NCBI RefSeq assembly: GCF_030553305.1
Contig: NZ_JARRAH010000003.1
Span: 176,924 to 240,923, forward strand
Direction: 5' to 3'
Length of the DNA stretch: 64,000 nucleotides
DNA from: Halomarina ordinaria
Lineage (GTDB): Archaea; Halobacteriota; Halobacteria; Halobacteriales; Haloarculaceae
This document shows, in pieces, positions 16,247 to 25,011 of the stretch. The notes beneath the pieces were generated by a model. It saw only the letters and a list, made by a program, of their open reading frames with translations, was not told the DNA's origin and ran no database searches. Position numbers and translations under genes: made by a program. Numbering within the stretch: the stretch's first letter is position 1; each line of letters starts with the position of its first letter.

Positions 16247-16712
16247 GCCCTCTCCGGCCTGTCCCGGCAGCCTGTATCGCCTCACCTCGTCCGCGCCTCA
16301 CTCACCGGTACATGACGCCGACGCTCGCGGTTCGGTGGTGACTGTCCTCGAAAAGGAATGCAGGTGGGGATGCATCCACGGTGGTTGCCGGTGTGCGTCG
16401 GGGAACGCCGTTTCACCGGTATCCCAGCTATGACCCGCTGTGGTTTGGTTAGCCGGTGGTTTCAGGTCGGAAACGGTGTGAGTCAGCGTGCCCGACGGGT
16501 CCGTCGCGAGGTCGCGGGGTCGCGTGTGTCGCGGCGGTCGTGCACCCCGGGGCGGCGAGCGGCCGCCCCGTACCGAGTCTGAGTGCGTGCCAGTTCGTCG
16601 GGAGTCGACCGCTCGCCTCGAGCGGCCGGTCGTCGGCCGTACCTCGTCCCCGTGGCCGACGTGCCGGGGTCGCCCCGAGTTCGCAATGGGTCTTCTGGTT
16701 CGACGCCCGACC
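16247..16712. other. Intergenic region without a recognised gene
   Basis: 466 bases between converging genes. No open frame has coding character. Visible structure is limited: GGATGCATCC (16368-16377) is a perfect palindrome within a longer hairpin, and the stretch to about 16480 is locally less GC-rich than coding DNA. A small RNA is possible but nothing proves it. Confidence 0.4.
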
Positions 16713-17120
16713 TCAGTCGAGCGACTCGGCCGCCCCGGTCGACGAGAGGCCGTTCTCGTCGAGGACCTCGCGCACGACTGGCGGGAGGAGGTCGGTCGAC
16801 CAGCCCTGAGGCGGCCGTCGGACCGGTCGTCCGGCGACGCGAACCGAGACGAGTGTGGCGTGGTGTCGGTCCAGCAGGCGGAACCCGTAGCGGAAGTCGC
16901 GACCGCTCTCGTCGGTGGCGGTGACGTGGACTTCGCCGCCGGGTGGCGCGGCGGCCTCCAGGTCGTGTCGGTGCAGTCGGACCGCGCCGGCGGGCGAGAC
17001 GGCGCGCGACCCGCAGGCCGGACAGTACCCGGGGTGGGGGTCGACCCCGATGTAGGCGTAGTCGTGGCCGCAGTCGTGACACCCGAGGGGGCCGCCGTCG
17101 CCGTTCGACCGCACCGTCAC
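16713..17120 (-). CDS. Zinc-ribbon protein coupled to TFB
   Basis: A 135-residue protein. CHDCGHDYAYIGVDPHPGYCPACGSRAV (from residue 14) is a four-cysteine zinc ribbon of the CxxC-x14-CxxC type. The rest is a small beta-rich domain with no match I know. It starts with GTG, and that GTGA overlaps the TGA stop of the preceding tfb gene by four bases, so it is translationally coupled to TFB. The coupling suggests a job with transcription or with the same regulon; function is otherwise unknown. Confidence 0.75.
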   Translation of the reverse strand: MTVRSNGDGGPLGCHDCGHDYAYIGVDPHPGYCPACGSRAVSPAGAVRLHRHDLEAAAPPGGEVHVTATDESGRDFRYGFRLLDRHHATLVSVRVAGRPVRRPPQGWSTDLLPPVVREVLDENGLSSTGAAESLD

Positions 17121-18091
17121 GCCACCCCGTGCTCGTGGGCGGCTTCCAGCAGTTCGCGGTAGCGGTTGCGGATGGTCACCGCGCTCACGTCGACGACGTC
17201 GGTGATGTCCGCCTGTGTGAGCTCCGCGCCGGTGAGCAGGCCGGCGGCGTAGACGGCGGCGGCCGCGAGGCCGACGGGGGTCTTCCCGACGTGGACGCCC
17301 TCGTCGATGCCCGCCGCCAGCACTCGCCGGGCGGTCTGTTCGGTCTCGTTCGAGACGCCGACGTCGCTCGCCACCCGCGGGAGGTAGTCGCTCGGGTCGG
17401 CCGGCGGCACGCCGAGTTCGAGTTCGCGCAGGAGGTAGCGGTAGGTCCGCTCGAACTCCAGTCGTTCGACGCGGCTGACCGCCGCGAGGTCACCCGTCGA
17501 ACGCGGGACGCCGGCGAGGCGACTGGCGGCGTAGAGCGCGCCGGTCGCGACGCCCTCGATGGACCGGCCGGGCAGGAGGCCCGCGTCGAGCGCGCGGCGG
17601 TAGATGACGCTGGCGGTCTCCCTGACGTTCTCGGGGAGGCCGAGGGCGCTGGCCATGCGGTCGATTTCCCCGAGCGCCTGCTTGAGGTTGCGCTCCTTGG
17701 AGTCGCGGGTGCGGAAGCGCTCGTTCCACGTGCGCAGCCGCTGCATCTTCTGGCGCTGGCGCGAGGAAAGGGCGTTCCCGTTGGCGTCGCGGTTCTGCCA
17801 GTCGATGTTCGTCGAGAGCCCCTTGTCGTGCATCATCTCCGAAGTGGGGGCGCCGACGCGCGACTTCTGGTCCCGTTCGGCCGAGTCGAACGCGCGCCAC
17901 TCCGGGCCGCGGTCGATGCTCCCTTCCTCGACCACGAGGCCGCACTCGGTGCAGGCGCGTTCGCCCCGCTCCGCGTCGGCGACCAGTCGTCCGCCGCACT
18001 CCGGACACGCCTCCGCCTCGTGTTCACCCGCTCGGTGTCGCTCCGTCCCGTCGTCCCGATTGATTCGGTGTACTGTTTGCACGTAGACCAC
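17117..18091 (-). CDS. tfb: Transcription initiation factor IIB (TFB)
   Basis: A 324-residue TFB, which recruits RNA polymerase to TBP-bound promoters. Seen: N-terminal zinc ribbon CPECGGRL...CTECGLVV, the B-finger/linker (GPEWRAFDSAERDQKSRVGAPTSEMMHDKGLSTNIDW), then two cyclin-like repeats, ending in a helix-turn-helix (TQADITDVVDVSAVTIRNRYREL) that reads the BRE. The frame runs up to a TTG at 18175, but that lies upstream of an AAACTATA promoter box at about 18155, so the GTG at 18091 is chosen; the exact start is uncertain. Haloarchaea carry several TFBs with partly specialised roles, and a second one lies at 51065. Confidence 0.9.
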   Translation of the reverse strand: MVYVQTVHRINRDDGTERHRAGEHEAEACPECGGRLVADAERGERACTECGLVVEEGSIDRGPEWRAFDSAERDQKSRVGAPTSEMMHDKGLSTNIDWQNRDANGNALSSRQRQKMQRLRTWNERFRTRDSKERNLKQALGEIDRMASALGLPENVRETASVIYRRALDAGLLPGRSIEGVATGALYAASRLAGVPRSTGDLAAVSRVERLEFERTYRYLLRELELGVPPADPSDYLPRVASDVGVSNETEQTARRVLAAGIDEGVHVGKTPVGLAAAAVYAAGLLTGAELTQADITDVVDVSAVTIRNRYRELLEAAHEHGVA

Positions 18092-18179
18092 CGCCGGGAG
18101 CCGTCCCGACGCCTCGCTTTCCTCACTGTGGAGGACACAGCCAGCCTCCGTATAGTTTGAGTTGGTCAATACCAATGTT

Positions 18180-18236
18180 CACGAACGATGCACGGTGTCG
18201 TGCCACCGATTGCCGTATCTCGACCCGTCGTTCGTG
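18180..18236. promoter_or_regulatory. Wide inverted repeat between divergent tfb and HTH_10 genes
   Basis: Nine-base arms CACGAACGA (18180-18188) and TCGTTCGTG (18228-18236) are perfect inverted copies about 40 bases apart, in the divergent region between tfb and the regulator at 18326. Each could be one half of a looped operator, or a site for two regulator dimers. Confidence 0.4.
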
Positions 18237-18325
18237 GACGAGACGTCGACTGATTCGGAACCGAACGAGCACGTCAGGTACGCGCCCGACGAAACAGTTA
18301 CTTGGTATGAGCCGAATTGAGGCTC

Positions 18326-19048
18326 GTGAAGGAGTACGTGTTCACCGTCGAGTACCCCACGGGTGCGGGGGCGCTCTCGGACGTCTTCATCGAGCACCCG
18401 GACGCGATGTCGAAGACCATCGCGTGCGTGGTCAGCGACGACTCGATGTGGCGCGTCGACCGGATGACCGGGCCGGAACCGGCCGTCGACGCCATCGAGG
18501 CGTGCGCGCTCGACCCCGAACAGTGCAACGAGTGCCCCGGGGCGGGCTGTCCCTCCCACCGCGAGCACGAGGTGCTCTCGCGCGACGCCACGAGCTGTAC
18601 CTACTACACCTACCGGACCGACATCGACCGCTGTCCCTCCCTGCCGTCGCTCGCCGCCGAGCACCTCGGCGACGGCGTCCTCTACGAGGCGCTGCGCCGC
18701 GGCGACGGCTACACCTGGCGCGTCCTCGTCCGAAAGGACGCGAACGTGGGGCGGCTCTTCGACGCGCTGCAGGGGGCGTACCCGGAGGGGGTGACGGTGT
18801 CGCTCTCGCACCTCCGTTCGCCCACCCACTGGGGCGACGAAGCCATCTCCATCGCCGACCTCCCCTACGAACAGCGCGAGGCGCTCGAGGTCGCCGTCGC
18901 CCACGGCTACTACGCCACCCCGCGGGAGGCGAACCTCAACGAGATCGCCGAGCGCATCGACGTCCCCCAGTCGACGCTACAGTACCGCCTCCAGCGCGCG
19001 GAGTCCTGGCTCGCCAACAACTTCGTCGCCGAGTGCCTCGAACCCTGA
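18326..19048 (+). CDS. HTH_10 (Bat-like) transcription regulator
   Basis: A 240-residue regulator. The N-terminal domain (KEYVFTVEYPTGAGALSDVFIEHPDAMSKTIACVVSDDSMWRVDRMTGP) matches the input domain common in haloarchaeal HTH_10 proteins. The middle has a cysteine-rich stretch (CNECPGAGCPSH) that may bind metal or sense redox state. The C-terminus (LPYEQREALEVAVAHGYYATPREANLNEIAERIDVPQSTLQYRLQRAESWL) is the HTH_10 domain. Start is GTG 18326; an in-frame TTG lies three codons earlier. Divergent from tfb, so it may regulate it. Confidence 0.87.
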   Translation: MKEYVFTVEYPTGAGALSDVFIEHPDAMSKTIACVVSDDSMWRVDRMTGPEPAVDAIEACALDPEQCNECPGAGCPSHREHEVLSRDATSCTYYTYRTDIDRCPSLPSLAAEHLGDGVLYEALRRGDGYTWRVLVRKDANVGRLFDALQGAYPEGVTVSLSHLRSPTHWGDEAISIADLPYEQREALEVAVAHGYYATPREANLNEIAERIDVPQSTLQYRLQRAESWLANNFVAECLEP

Positions 19049-19092
19049 GCCCGAGCGGTACGCTCTTGGGGCGTGCGCTCCTCCCCGAAAGT

Positions 19093-19251
19093 ATGAACCC
19101 GAAACGGCTCCTCGCCGCGCTGTTCCTGACCGTCGCCGTCCTCTTCGGCGTCCACTACGCGCTGTTCGGCGCGCTCCCGCTCGGCAAGCCCCAGGTGCTC
19201 GACGAGGAGGGGGTCGACACCGACACCGTCGACGCCGACGCGTCGGCCTGA
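19093..19251 (+). CDS. Small membrane protein
   Basis: A 52-residue protein with one transmembrane helix (LLAALFLTVAVLFGVHYALFGALPLG, residues ~6-31) and an acidic tail (DEEGVDTDTVDADASA). It begins 44 bases after the HTH_10 regulator stop and probably shares its transcript. Function unknown. Confidence 0.6.
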   Translation: MNPKRLLAALFLTVAVLFGVHYALFGALPLGKPQVLDEEGVDTDTVDADASA

Positions 19252-19255
19252 GCGC

Positions 19256-19717
19256 TCACTCGGTCTCGTCTCCCTCCTCGGTCCCGAACTGGTCGACCGC
19301 CGAGTCGGCCGTCTCGACCTCCGTCACGTCGCCCGCGTCGGTCCCGACGGCGCGCGCCAGTCCGGCGACGAGGTAGGCGGCGCTCGCGAGGTTCGTCGCG
19401 AGCGGCGTGTCGTGGACGTCACAGATGCGCAACAGGGCCGTGATGTCCGGTTCGTGGGGCTGGGCGCGCAGCGGGTCGCGCAGGAAGACGATGCCGTCGA
19501 GGGCGTCCCGCGCCACCTCCCCGCCGATCATCATGTCGCCGCCGAGCGGCCCGGAGGCCATCGGCTCGACGGTCAACTCGGTCTCCTCGTCGAGACGCTT
19601 GCCGGTGGTCCCGGTGGCGATGAGGTCGCACTGGGCGAACGTCTCCGCGTGTTCGTTCGCGAACGCGACGAGGTCCGGTTTCTTCTCGTCGTGGGCGATG
19701 AGCGCGATGCGTGGCAT
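19256..19717 (-). CDS. mgsA: Methylglyoxal synthase
   Basis: A 153-residue enzyme that converts dihydroxyacetone phosphate to methylglyoxal and phosphate. The family motifs are clear: [18 protein letters not shown] at the start with the substrate-binding His and Asp, [11 protein letters not shown] for phosphate binding, [17 protein letters not shown] with the catalytic Asp, and [36 protein letters not shown]. It carries an acidic C-terminal extension of about 25 residues beyond the bacterial core, usual in halophiles. It likely relieves sugar-phosphate stress. Its stop is only four bases from the stop of the converging small membrane protein gene. Confidence 0.93.
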   Translation of the reverse strand: MPRIALIAHDEKKPDLVAFANEHAETFAQCDLIATGTTGKRLDEETELTVEPMASGPLGGDMMIGGEVARDALDGIVFLRDPLRAQPHEPDITALLRICDVHDTPLATNLASAAYLVAGLARAVGTDAGDVTEVETADSAVDQFGTEEGDETE

Positions 19718-19789
19718 ACCCTGGCTACCGCCCGGTGTGACAAGAGTGTGCGTGTCGCGAGCGACGCGTCCGTCGGCGAGCGAGGGGGG

Positions 19790-20020
19790 TCACTCCTCGC
19801 GGGGCGGTTCGGGGGGGTACGTCGCGCGCGTGAAGGTGATGCCGTGGCCGGTGCCGACGATGCGTCGGGAGCCGAAGACGCCGCGGACGGTCCGTCGGAG
19901 GTGCGCGCCCACGCCCACGTCGACGACGTCCTCCGAGGGGACCTCGGGTTCGTCGCGGTTGGTCACGACCAGTCGTGGTCGGTCGCGGGAGGTGGCACCG
20001 GGGTCGAAGTCGAGGGACAT
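19790..20020 (-). CDS. Hypothetical small protein
   Basis: A 76-residue protein, MSLDFDPGATSRDRPRLVVTNRDEPEVPSEDVVDVGVGAHL..., with high third-position GC. The ATG at 20020 is about 25 bases downstream of a GAATTAAG box, which supports it over a longer frame. A likely short beta segment (RLVVTN) and basic region (RRTVRGVFGSRRIV) are visible; no family recognised. Confidence 0.6.
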   Translation of the reverse strand: MSLDFDPGATSRDRPRLVVTNRDEPEVPSEDVVDVGVGAHLRRTVRGVFGSRRIVGTGHGITFTRATYPPEPPREE

Positions 20021-20101
20021 ACTGTTCACGTAGACAGAAGGTGGCTTAATTCGAGGAGATAGTTCCGCTGGTAAGGAATGGCATACGCGACGCCATCGCA
20101 C

Positions 20102-20118
20102 TCAAATGGGCCCTTTGA
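20102..20118. repeat. Short inverted repeat between two minus-strand genes
   Basis: TCAAA and TTTGA arms around TGGGCCC lie in the 194-base gap between the MATE stop (20215) and the start of the small gene at 20020. It may act in termination of the MATE transcript or in control of the small gene. Confidence 0.3.
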
Positions 20119-20214
20119 AATCCCACGGAACGACCGTCTCGACCGTTATACGCGTCGTAATTCGGTCAATACACCGTGTAGTGACTTTCCGTTGTCACGA
20201 GCCTCCTCGCGTGG

Positions 20215-21615
20215 TCAGTCCTCCGCGAGCGTATCGACGGCCGCCCGGTCGCCGGTCACCGTCCCCCCGCGCCACGTCCCCCGGCGGTACCAGCCGTAGG
20301 CGAGGAGCGCACCCAGCAGGTTCGAGACGGCGAAGCCGACCCAGATGCCGACGCGACCGATGGCGAACGCGCCGGCGACGGCGATGGGGAGGCGCAACAC
20401 CCCGAGGACGACGATGGAGACGACGGCCGCGTTGAGCGTCTTGCCCGCGCCGCGGAAGGCGCCGGTGTAGGCGCGCGCGATACCGATGCCGCCGAACGAG
20501 ACGGCGACCACGCGGAGGAACTCGACGGCGACGGCGACCACCTCGGGGTCGCCGGAGAACACCGAGGCGATGGGCTGGGCGGCGACCCAGACGACGACGC
20601 CGAGCGCCGAGAGCGCGACACCCATCGTCCGGGCGGCGACGGCGGCGGTGCGGGCGGCCCGGTCGGGCTTGCCGGCACCGATGTTCTGGCCGGTCATCGT
20701 CTCGACGCCCTGTTCGACCGCTATCGCCGGGAGGAACACGAGGGAGAAGATGCGGACGGCGATGCCGTAGCCGGCGACGACGGGCGTCGCGAACAGCGAC
20801 ACGACGGCGAGCATCAGGTTGACGGAGATGGCGCTGCCCATCCCGTCGAACGAGGCGGGGAGGCCGAGGCGGGCGAGGCGCCCGAAGGTGGGGAGGTGTG
20901 GGCGCAGCTGCCACCCCTTCAGCTGGGGTCCCTGCGCCCCCCGGAACAGTATCCACAGGCCGACGGCCATGGCGAGGGCCCGCGCACCGACCGTCGCGTA
21001 GGCGGCGCCGACGATGCCGAGTTCCGGGACCGGCCCCCACCCGAAGATGAACACGGGGTCGAGCGCCATGTTCAGCACGACGGTGCCGAACATGACGACC
21101 ATCGGCGTCACGGTGTCGCCGTAGCCGCGCATCAGCGAGACGAAGACGCTGAACCCGAACAGCAGCGGCATCGCCAGCCCGATGAGTCGCATGTACCCCG
21201 TCGCCAGCGGCCGGACCGCGTCGCTCGCGCCGAGCAGCGCGAGCACCGGGTCGACGAGGAAGTAGGTGGCGACGCCGAGCATCGCCGAGACGAGGAACGT
21301 CGCCGTGAGGGTCTGTCCCGCCGCGAACGACGCCGCCTCGGGGTCGTCGGCACCGGTGTGCTGTGCGACGAGGATGGCGCCCGCCACCGACAGCCCCAGG
21401 CCGAGGGAGATGAACAGCCAGACGAGCGGGAAGGCGAACGTGATGGCCGCCAGCTCCTCCGTGCCGTACTGCCCGAGCCAGAAGGTGTCGGCGAGGTTGT
21501 ACGCCGTCTGGAGCAGGTTCGAGACGACCAGCGGGAGCGAGAGGTAGAGGAGAGGACGGCCGATGTCGCCGTCGGTGAGGTCGAACTCGTCCCGCCGGGG
21601 GAACAGTCGCCTCAT
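20215..21615 (-). CDS. MATE family efflux transporter
   Basis: A 466-residue integral membrane protein with about 12 helices in two similar halves, typical of multidrug and toxin extrusion antiporters driven by Na+ or H+. The N-terminal half has LPLVVSNLLQTAYNLADTFWLGQYGTEELAAITFAFPL and GLGLSVAGAILVAQHTGADD; the second has LGLPASFDGMGSAISVN and GQNIGAGKPDRAARTA. The frame extends upstream, but MRRLFPRRDEFDLTDGDIGRPLLYLSLPLV at 21615 is the natural start. Substrate not predictable. Confidence 0.9.
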   Translation of the reverse strand: MRRLFPRRDEFDLTDGDIGRPLLYLSLPLVVSNLLQTAYNLADTFWLGQYGTEELAAITFAFPLVWLFISLGLGLSVAGAILVAQHTGADDPEAASFAAGQTLTATFLVSAMLGVATYFLVDPVLALLGASDAVRPLATGYMRLIGLAMPLLFGFSVFVSLMRGYGDTVTPMVVMFGTVVLNMALDPVFIFGWGPVPELGIVGAAYATVGARALAMAVGLWILFRGAQGPQLKGWQLRPHLPTFGRLARLGLPASFDGMGSAISVNLMLAVVSLFATPVVAGYGIAVRIFSLVFLPAIAVEQGVETMTGQNIGAGKPDRAARTAAVAARTMGVALSALGVVVWVAAQPIASVFSGDPEVVAVAVEFLRVVAVSFGGIGIARAYTGAFRGAGKTLNAAVVSIVVLGVLRLPIAVAGAFAIGRVGIWVGFAVSNLLGALLAYGWYRRGTWRGGTVTGDRAAVDTLAED

Positions 21616-21785
21616 CGGCCGGTCCGGCGACCCGAATCGGCGGCGATACGTGGAGGTCCGGGGAACACGACAGTACTGGGTCGGAGACCCGTTTGTAGCT
21701 GTCGCTCCCGTGCGTGTGGTTCTCGTGCACGGCCCGCGTCGGCGGGGCCGAAGACGCTTACACCCCACGGCGTGAGTCACGGCGT

Positions 21786-22763
21786 ATGGAGTACACGCGA
21801 CTCGGTTCGACCGGACTGGAGGTGTCCCGACTCTGCCTCGGCTGCATGAACTTCGGGAGCGGCGAGCCGTGGATGATGAACGACCGCGAGGCGAGTATCG
21901 CCCTCGTCGAACGTGCGCTCGACGCCGGCATCAACTTCTTCGACACGGCGAACATCTACTCGCACGGCGAGAGCGAGGCCATCCTGGGGGAGGCGCTCTC
22001 GAGCTACGACCGGGAGGAGTGCGTTATCGCCACGAAGGTGTACGGCCCGATGTTCGACGGTCCGAACGGACAGGGGCTGTCGCGCAAGCACATCATCGAC
22101 CAGGCGCACGCGAGCCTCGACCGCCTCGACACCGACTACATCGACCTCTACCAGATACACCGCTGGGACGACGAGACGCCGATAGAGGAGACGCTCGCGG
22201 CGCTCACCCACCTCGTGGAGACGGGCGTGGTCCGCTACGTGGGGGCGAGCACGATGGCGGCCTGGCAGTTCGCGAAGGCGCTGTTCACGGCCGACCGCGA
22301 GGGGGGAGAGCGCTTCGTCTCGATGCAGGCGGAGTACAACCTCGTCGACCGCCACGAGGAGGCGAACGTCCTGCCGCTCTGTCGCGACCAGGACGTCGGC
22401 GTCGTCCCGTGGTCGCCGCTGGCCGGCGGCTTCCTCACGGGGAAGTACGAGCGCGGCGGGTCGCGCGAGCACGGCCGCGCGGCCGACGACGAGTTCATGG
22501 ACAAGCGCTTCACCGAGGAGAACTGGGCGGTCCTCGACGCCGTGCGCGACGTCGCAGAGCGCGAGGGCGCCACGCCGACGCAGGTGAGCCTCGCGTGGCT
22601 GCTCGGGTCGGACGTCGTCGACGCGCCCATCGTCGGCCCGCGCACGGAGGAGCACCTGGCGGACGCCCTCGGCGCGTTCGACGTCGACCTCTCGGCGGCC
22701 GACCGCGACCGCCTGCAAGCCCCGATAACCCCCGTCTGGAACCCCGACATCGGCGATACGTGA
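21786..22763 (+). CDS. Aldo/keto reductase
   Basis: A 325-residue TIM-barrel oxidoreductase that reduces carbonyls with NAD(P)H. Seen: MEYTRLGSTGLEVSRLCLGCMNFGSG, FFDTANIYSHGESEAILGEAL with the catalytic Asp and Tyr, YIDLYQIHRWDDETPIEETLAALTHLVETGVVRYVGAST with the active His, and SPLAGGFLTGKYERG in the cofactor region. It belongs to the subgroup of bacterial general-stress-type reductases. The ATG at 21786 is 28 bases after a CTTACACC box, so an earlier in-frame start is not used. Methylglyoxal could be one substrate, given mgsA nearby, but this is conjecture. Confidence 0.92.
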   Translation: MEYTRLGSTGLEVSRLCLGCMNFGSGEPWMMNDREASIALVERALDAGINFFDTANIYSHGESEAILGEALSSYDREECVIATKVYGPMFDGPNGQGLSRKHIIDQAHASLDRLDTDYIDLYQIHRWDDETPIEETLAALTHLVETGVVRYVGASTMAAWQFAKALFTADREGGERFVSMQAEYNLVDRHEEANVLPLCRDQDVGVVPWSPLAGGFLTGKYERGGSREHGRAADDEFMDKRFTEENWAVLDAVRDVAEREGATPTQVSLAWLLGSDVVDAPIVGPRTEEHLADALGAFDVDLSAADRDRLQAPITPVWNPDIGDT

Positions 22764-22836
22764 GCGCGCTGGACCCGCCGACCGCGGCCGGCCGGGAACA
22801 GAACCGATAATACGGACCTCGTTCCACGTTCGAGGT

Positions 22837-23046
22837 ATGTTCGAGGCGCTCCTAGAGGACGTCGGCTTCCTCCTGTTCGGGGTCGGCGCGATCGGCGCGG
22901 TCGCAGTGCTCGCCGTCTGGATGACCGGCCTCATCCCGCTGACGGTCACCGCCGCCCTGATGCTCCTGTTCACGCTCGGCTGTCTGGGCGGCCTGTTCAA
23001 GCACCTGCTCGACGCGATGGGCGGTCCCGAGTCGCCGGCGCGCTAG
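22837..23046 (+). CDS. Small membrane protein
   Basis: A 69-residue protein with two predicted transmembrane helices (LLFGVGAIGAVAVLAVWMTGLIPL and LTVTAALMLLFTLGCLGGLF) separated by a tight turn. A GATAATACGG box 30 bases before the ATG supports it as a real leaderless gene. Function unknown. Confidence 0.7.
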   Translation: MFEALLEDVGFLLFGVGAIGAVAVLAVWMTGLIPLTVTAALMLLFTLGCLGGLFKHLLDAMGGPESPAR

Positions 23047-23377
23047 CGCGGCGGCCACCTTCTCCGACCGACTCGCCGTCCGGGGAGCGGCCGCTCCGTC
23101 CGTCGTCGCTTCCTCCCGTCTCGGTAGCGAGGCGCTACCATCGTTGAAAAGCGTGGGAGTCGTGGGGGGGAACGACGCCCGAGGGGGGTGTTGGGGGTGG
23201 TATCCAACGACTACCCCTTGGTAGTTATCACTGAAATACTTTATGAATTTATTAATTTCACGTCGATATAATATCGCTTCCCGGGCGGACGCCACCGACG
23301 CCCGTGACCGTCCGACCCTCGAACTATTTATTCGATATTGAGTAAAATATTTATCCAACCGGCTGTTACTCACAGAC
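23047..23377. promoter_or_regulatory. AT-rich upstream region of the aldehyde dehydrogenase gene
   Basis: 331 bases with no gene. From about 23210 to 23360 the DNA is strikingly AT-rich, with GATATAATATC (23264-23274, an imperfect palindrome) and, 25-30 bases before the ATG at 23378, the TATA-like AAAATATTTATCC. The extent of AT-rich DNA suggests regulator binding beyond a simple core promoter. Confidence 0.55.
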
Positions 23378-24808
23378 ATGGCTACGAGACACGTCGAGTC
23401 CTTCGACCGCCTCTACGTCGGTGGGGAGTGGGTACCGGCGGAGGGAACGCTCACGGTGCGGGACCTCGCGGACGGGGGGACGTTCGCGACGGTCGGAGCC
23501 GCGAGCGCCGAACAGGCGGACGCGGCGCTGACGGCCGCCGAGCGCGGGGCCGAGGCGATGCGCGAGAGCACCATCGTCCAGCGCGCGGAGTGGCTGGCCG
23601 CCATCGCCGACGGCATCGAGGCGCGCCGTGACCGCCTCGCCGACACCATCGTCCGCGAGGCGGGCAAGCCCATCGCCAGCGCCCGCAACGAGGTGGACGC
23701 GGCCACGGAGCGCTTCCGGCGCGCGGTCGAGGAGGCGCGTTCGCTGCAGGGCGAGTACCGCGAGGGGACGACCGAGGGCCACGAGGGGTGGCGCGCGCTC
23801 GTCAAACCGGTCCCCGTCGGGACGGTGCTCTGTATCGCGCCGTACAACTACCCGCTGGCGACGACGGCGCTGCAGGTCGCCCCGGCGCTCGCCGCCGGTA
23901 ACAGCGTCGTCCTCAAGCCGGCGAGCCAGACGCCAGTCAGCGCCCGCCTCCTCGCCGAAATCGTCGAGGAGGTGGGGCTCCCCGACGGCGCGCTCAACTA
24001 CGTCTCGGGGCGCAGCAGCGAGGTCGGCGACGAACTCGTGAGCGACGCCCGGGTCGACGCCATCGCCATGACCGGGTCGTCGGGCGCCGGCGAGCACGTC
24101 GCGCGCGCGAGCGGGATGGTCCACCTGCACATGGAACTCGGGGGGAACGCCCCCGCAGTCGTGTTCCCCGACGCGGACGTCGAGGCGGCGGCCGCCGCCT
24201 GCGCGAAGGGGTCGCTCAAGTACGCCGGCCAGCGCTGCTCGGCGGTGAGCCGCGCCCTCGTCCACGAGGACGTCCACGACGGCCTCGCCGCCCGCGTCGA
24301 CGCGGCGATGGACGACTGGCAGCTCGGCGACCTCTTCGACGAGGGGACCGCGCTCGGCCCGCTCATCGACGAGTCGCAGGCCGAGTGGGTCGAGGAACTC
24401 GTCGAGGACGCCGTCGCCCGCGGCGCGACGCTCGTCCGCGGCGGCGAGCGCGACGGCGCACACTTCGAACCCACCCTGCTGACGAACGTCCCCCACGACG
24501 CCCGCATCGTCCACGAGGAGCAGTTCGGTCCCGTCGTCGCCCTCGTCCCCTTCGCGGACGAGGCGGAGGCACTCGCGCTGGCCAACGGCGGCGACCTCGC
24601 GCTCGACGCCGCCGTCTTCACGAGCGACTACGACCGCGCGCTCCGGGTGGCCGAACGCGTCGACGCCGGCGCGGTCCGCATCAATGGTGCACCGAGCCAC
24701 GGTCTCGGCGACATCCCCTTCGGCGGCGAGAAAGCCTCCGGTATCGGCCGCGAGGGTCTCGGCGTCACCATCGAGTCGTTCGTCCAGACGAAGAGCATCG
24801 TTCTCTGA
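23378..24808 (+). CDS. NAD(P)-dependent aldehyde dehydrogenase
   Basis: A 476-residue aldehyde dehydrogenase superfamily enzyme. The catalytic residues are visible: general base Glu253 in MELGGNAP and nucleophile Cys287 in GQRCSAVSR, with cofactor segment IAPYNYPLATTALQVAPALAAGNSVVLKPASQTP. GQRCSA and the PYNYPL form point to the subgroup that contains non-phosphorylating glyceraldehyde-3-phosphate dehydrogenase and archaeal lactaldehyde dehydrogenase, so either activity is plausible. It stands alone with a strong AT-rich promoter. Confidence 0.92.
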   Translation: MATRHVESFDRLYVGGEWVPAEGTLTVRDLADGGTFATVGAASAEQADAALTAAERGAEAMRESTIVQRAEWLAAIADGIEARRDRLADTIVREAGKPIASARNEVDAATERFRRAVEEARSLQGEYREGTTEGHEGWRALVKPVPVGTVLCIAPYNYPLATTALQVAPALAAGNSVVLKPASQTPVSARLLAEIVEEVGLPDGALNYVSGRSSEVGDELVSDARVDAIAMTGSSGAGEHVARASGMVHLHMELGGNAPAVVFPDADVEAAAAACAKGSLKYAGQRCSAVSRALVHEDVHDGLAARVDAAMDDWQLGDLFDEGTALGPLIDESQAEWVEELVEDAVARGATLVRGGERDGAHFEPTLLTNVPHDARIVHEEQFGPVVALVPFADEAEALALANGGDLALDAAVFTSDYDRALRVAERVDAGAVRINGAPSHGLGDIPFGGEKASGIGREGLGVTIESFVQTKSIVL

Positions 24809-24884
24809 GTGGGGCGGCGGGACCGCCCACGCGCCAGTGTTTCGCTCGCCGAGGTCGAGCAGAACCTTCTATGTCTCTAAATCA

Positions 24885-24897
24885 AAGTTGAAAACTT
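24885..24897. repeat. Small inverted repeat in AT-rich intergenic DNA
   Basis: AAGTT-GAA-AACTT lies 77 bases after the aldehyde dehydrogenase stop, in an AT-rich stretch that goes on with CTATAAAACG (about 24908). It may be part of a terminator or of a regulator site for the next gene. Confidence 0.35.
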
Positions 24898-25011
24898 AAT
24901 GTAATATCTATAAAACGAATTTTACGCTGCCGTGTCTGTTCGCGTGGGTGCTGCGCCGAGTGCTCGTAACCGAAGGGGTTTACCCCCGAATGACCGTACG
25001 TCCGTCCCTCC

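Noticed and set aside
16358..16582. Possible small gene in the intergenic region
   Set aside because: The predicted protein is basic and Arg-rich, unlike haloarchaeal proteins, and the frame has no promoter box.
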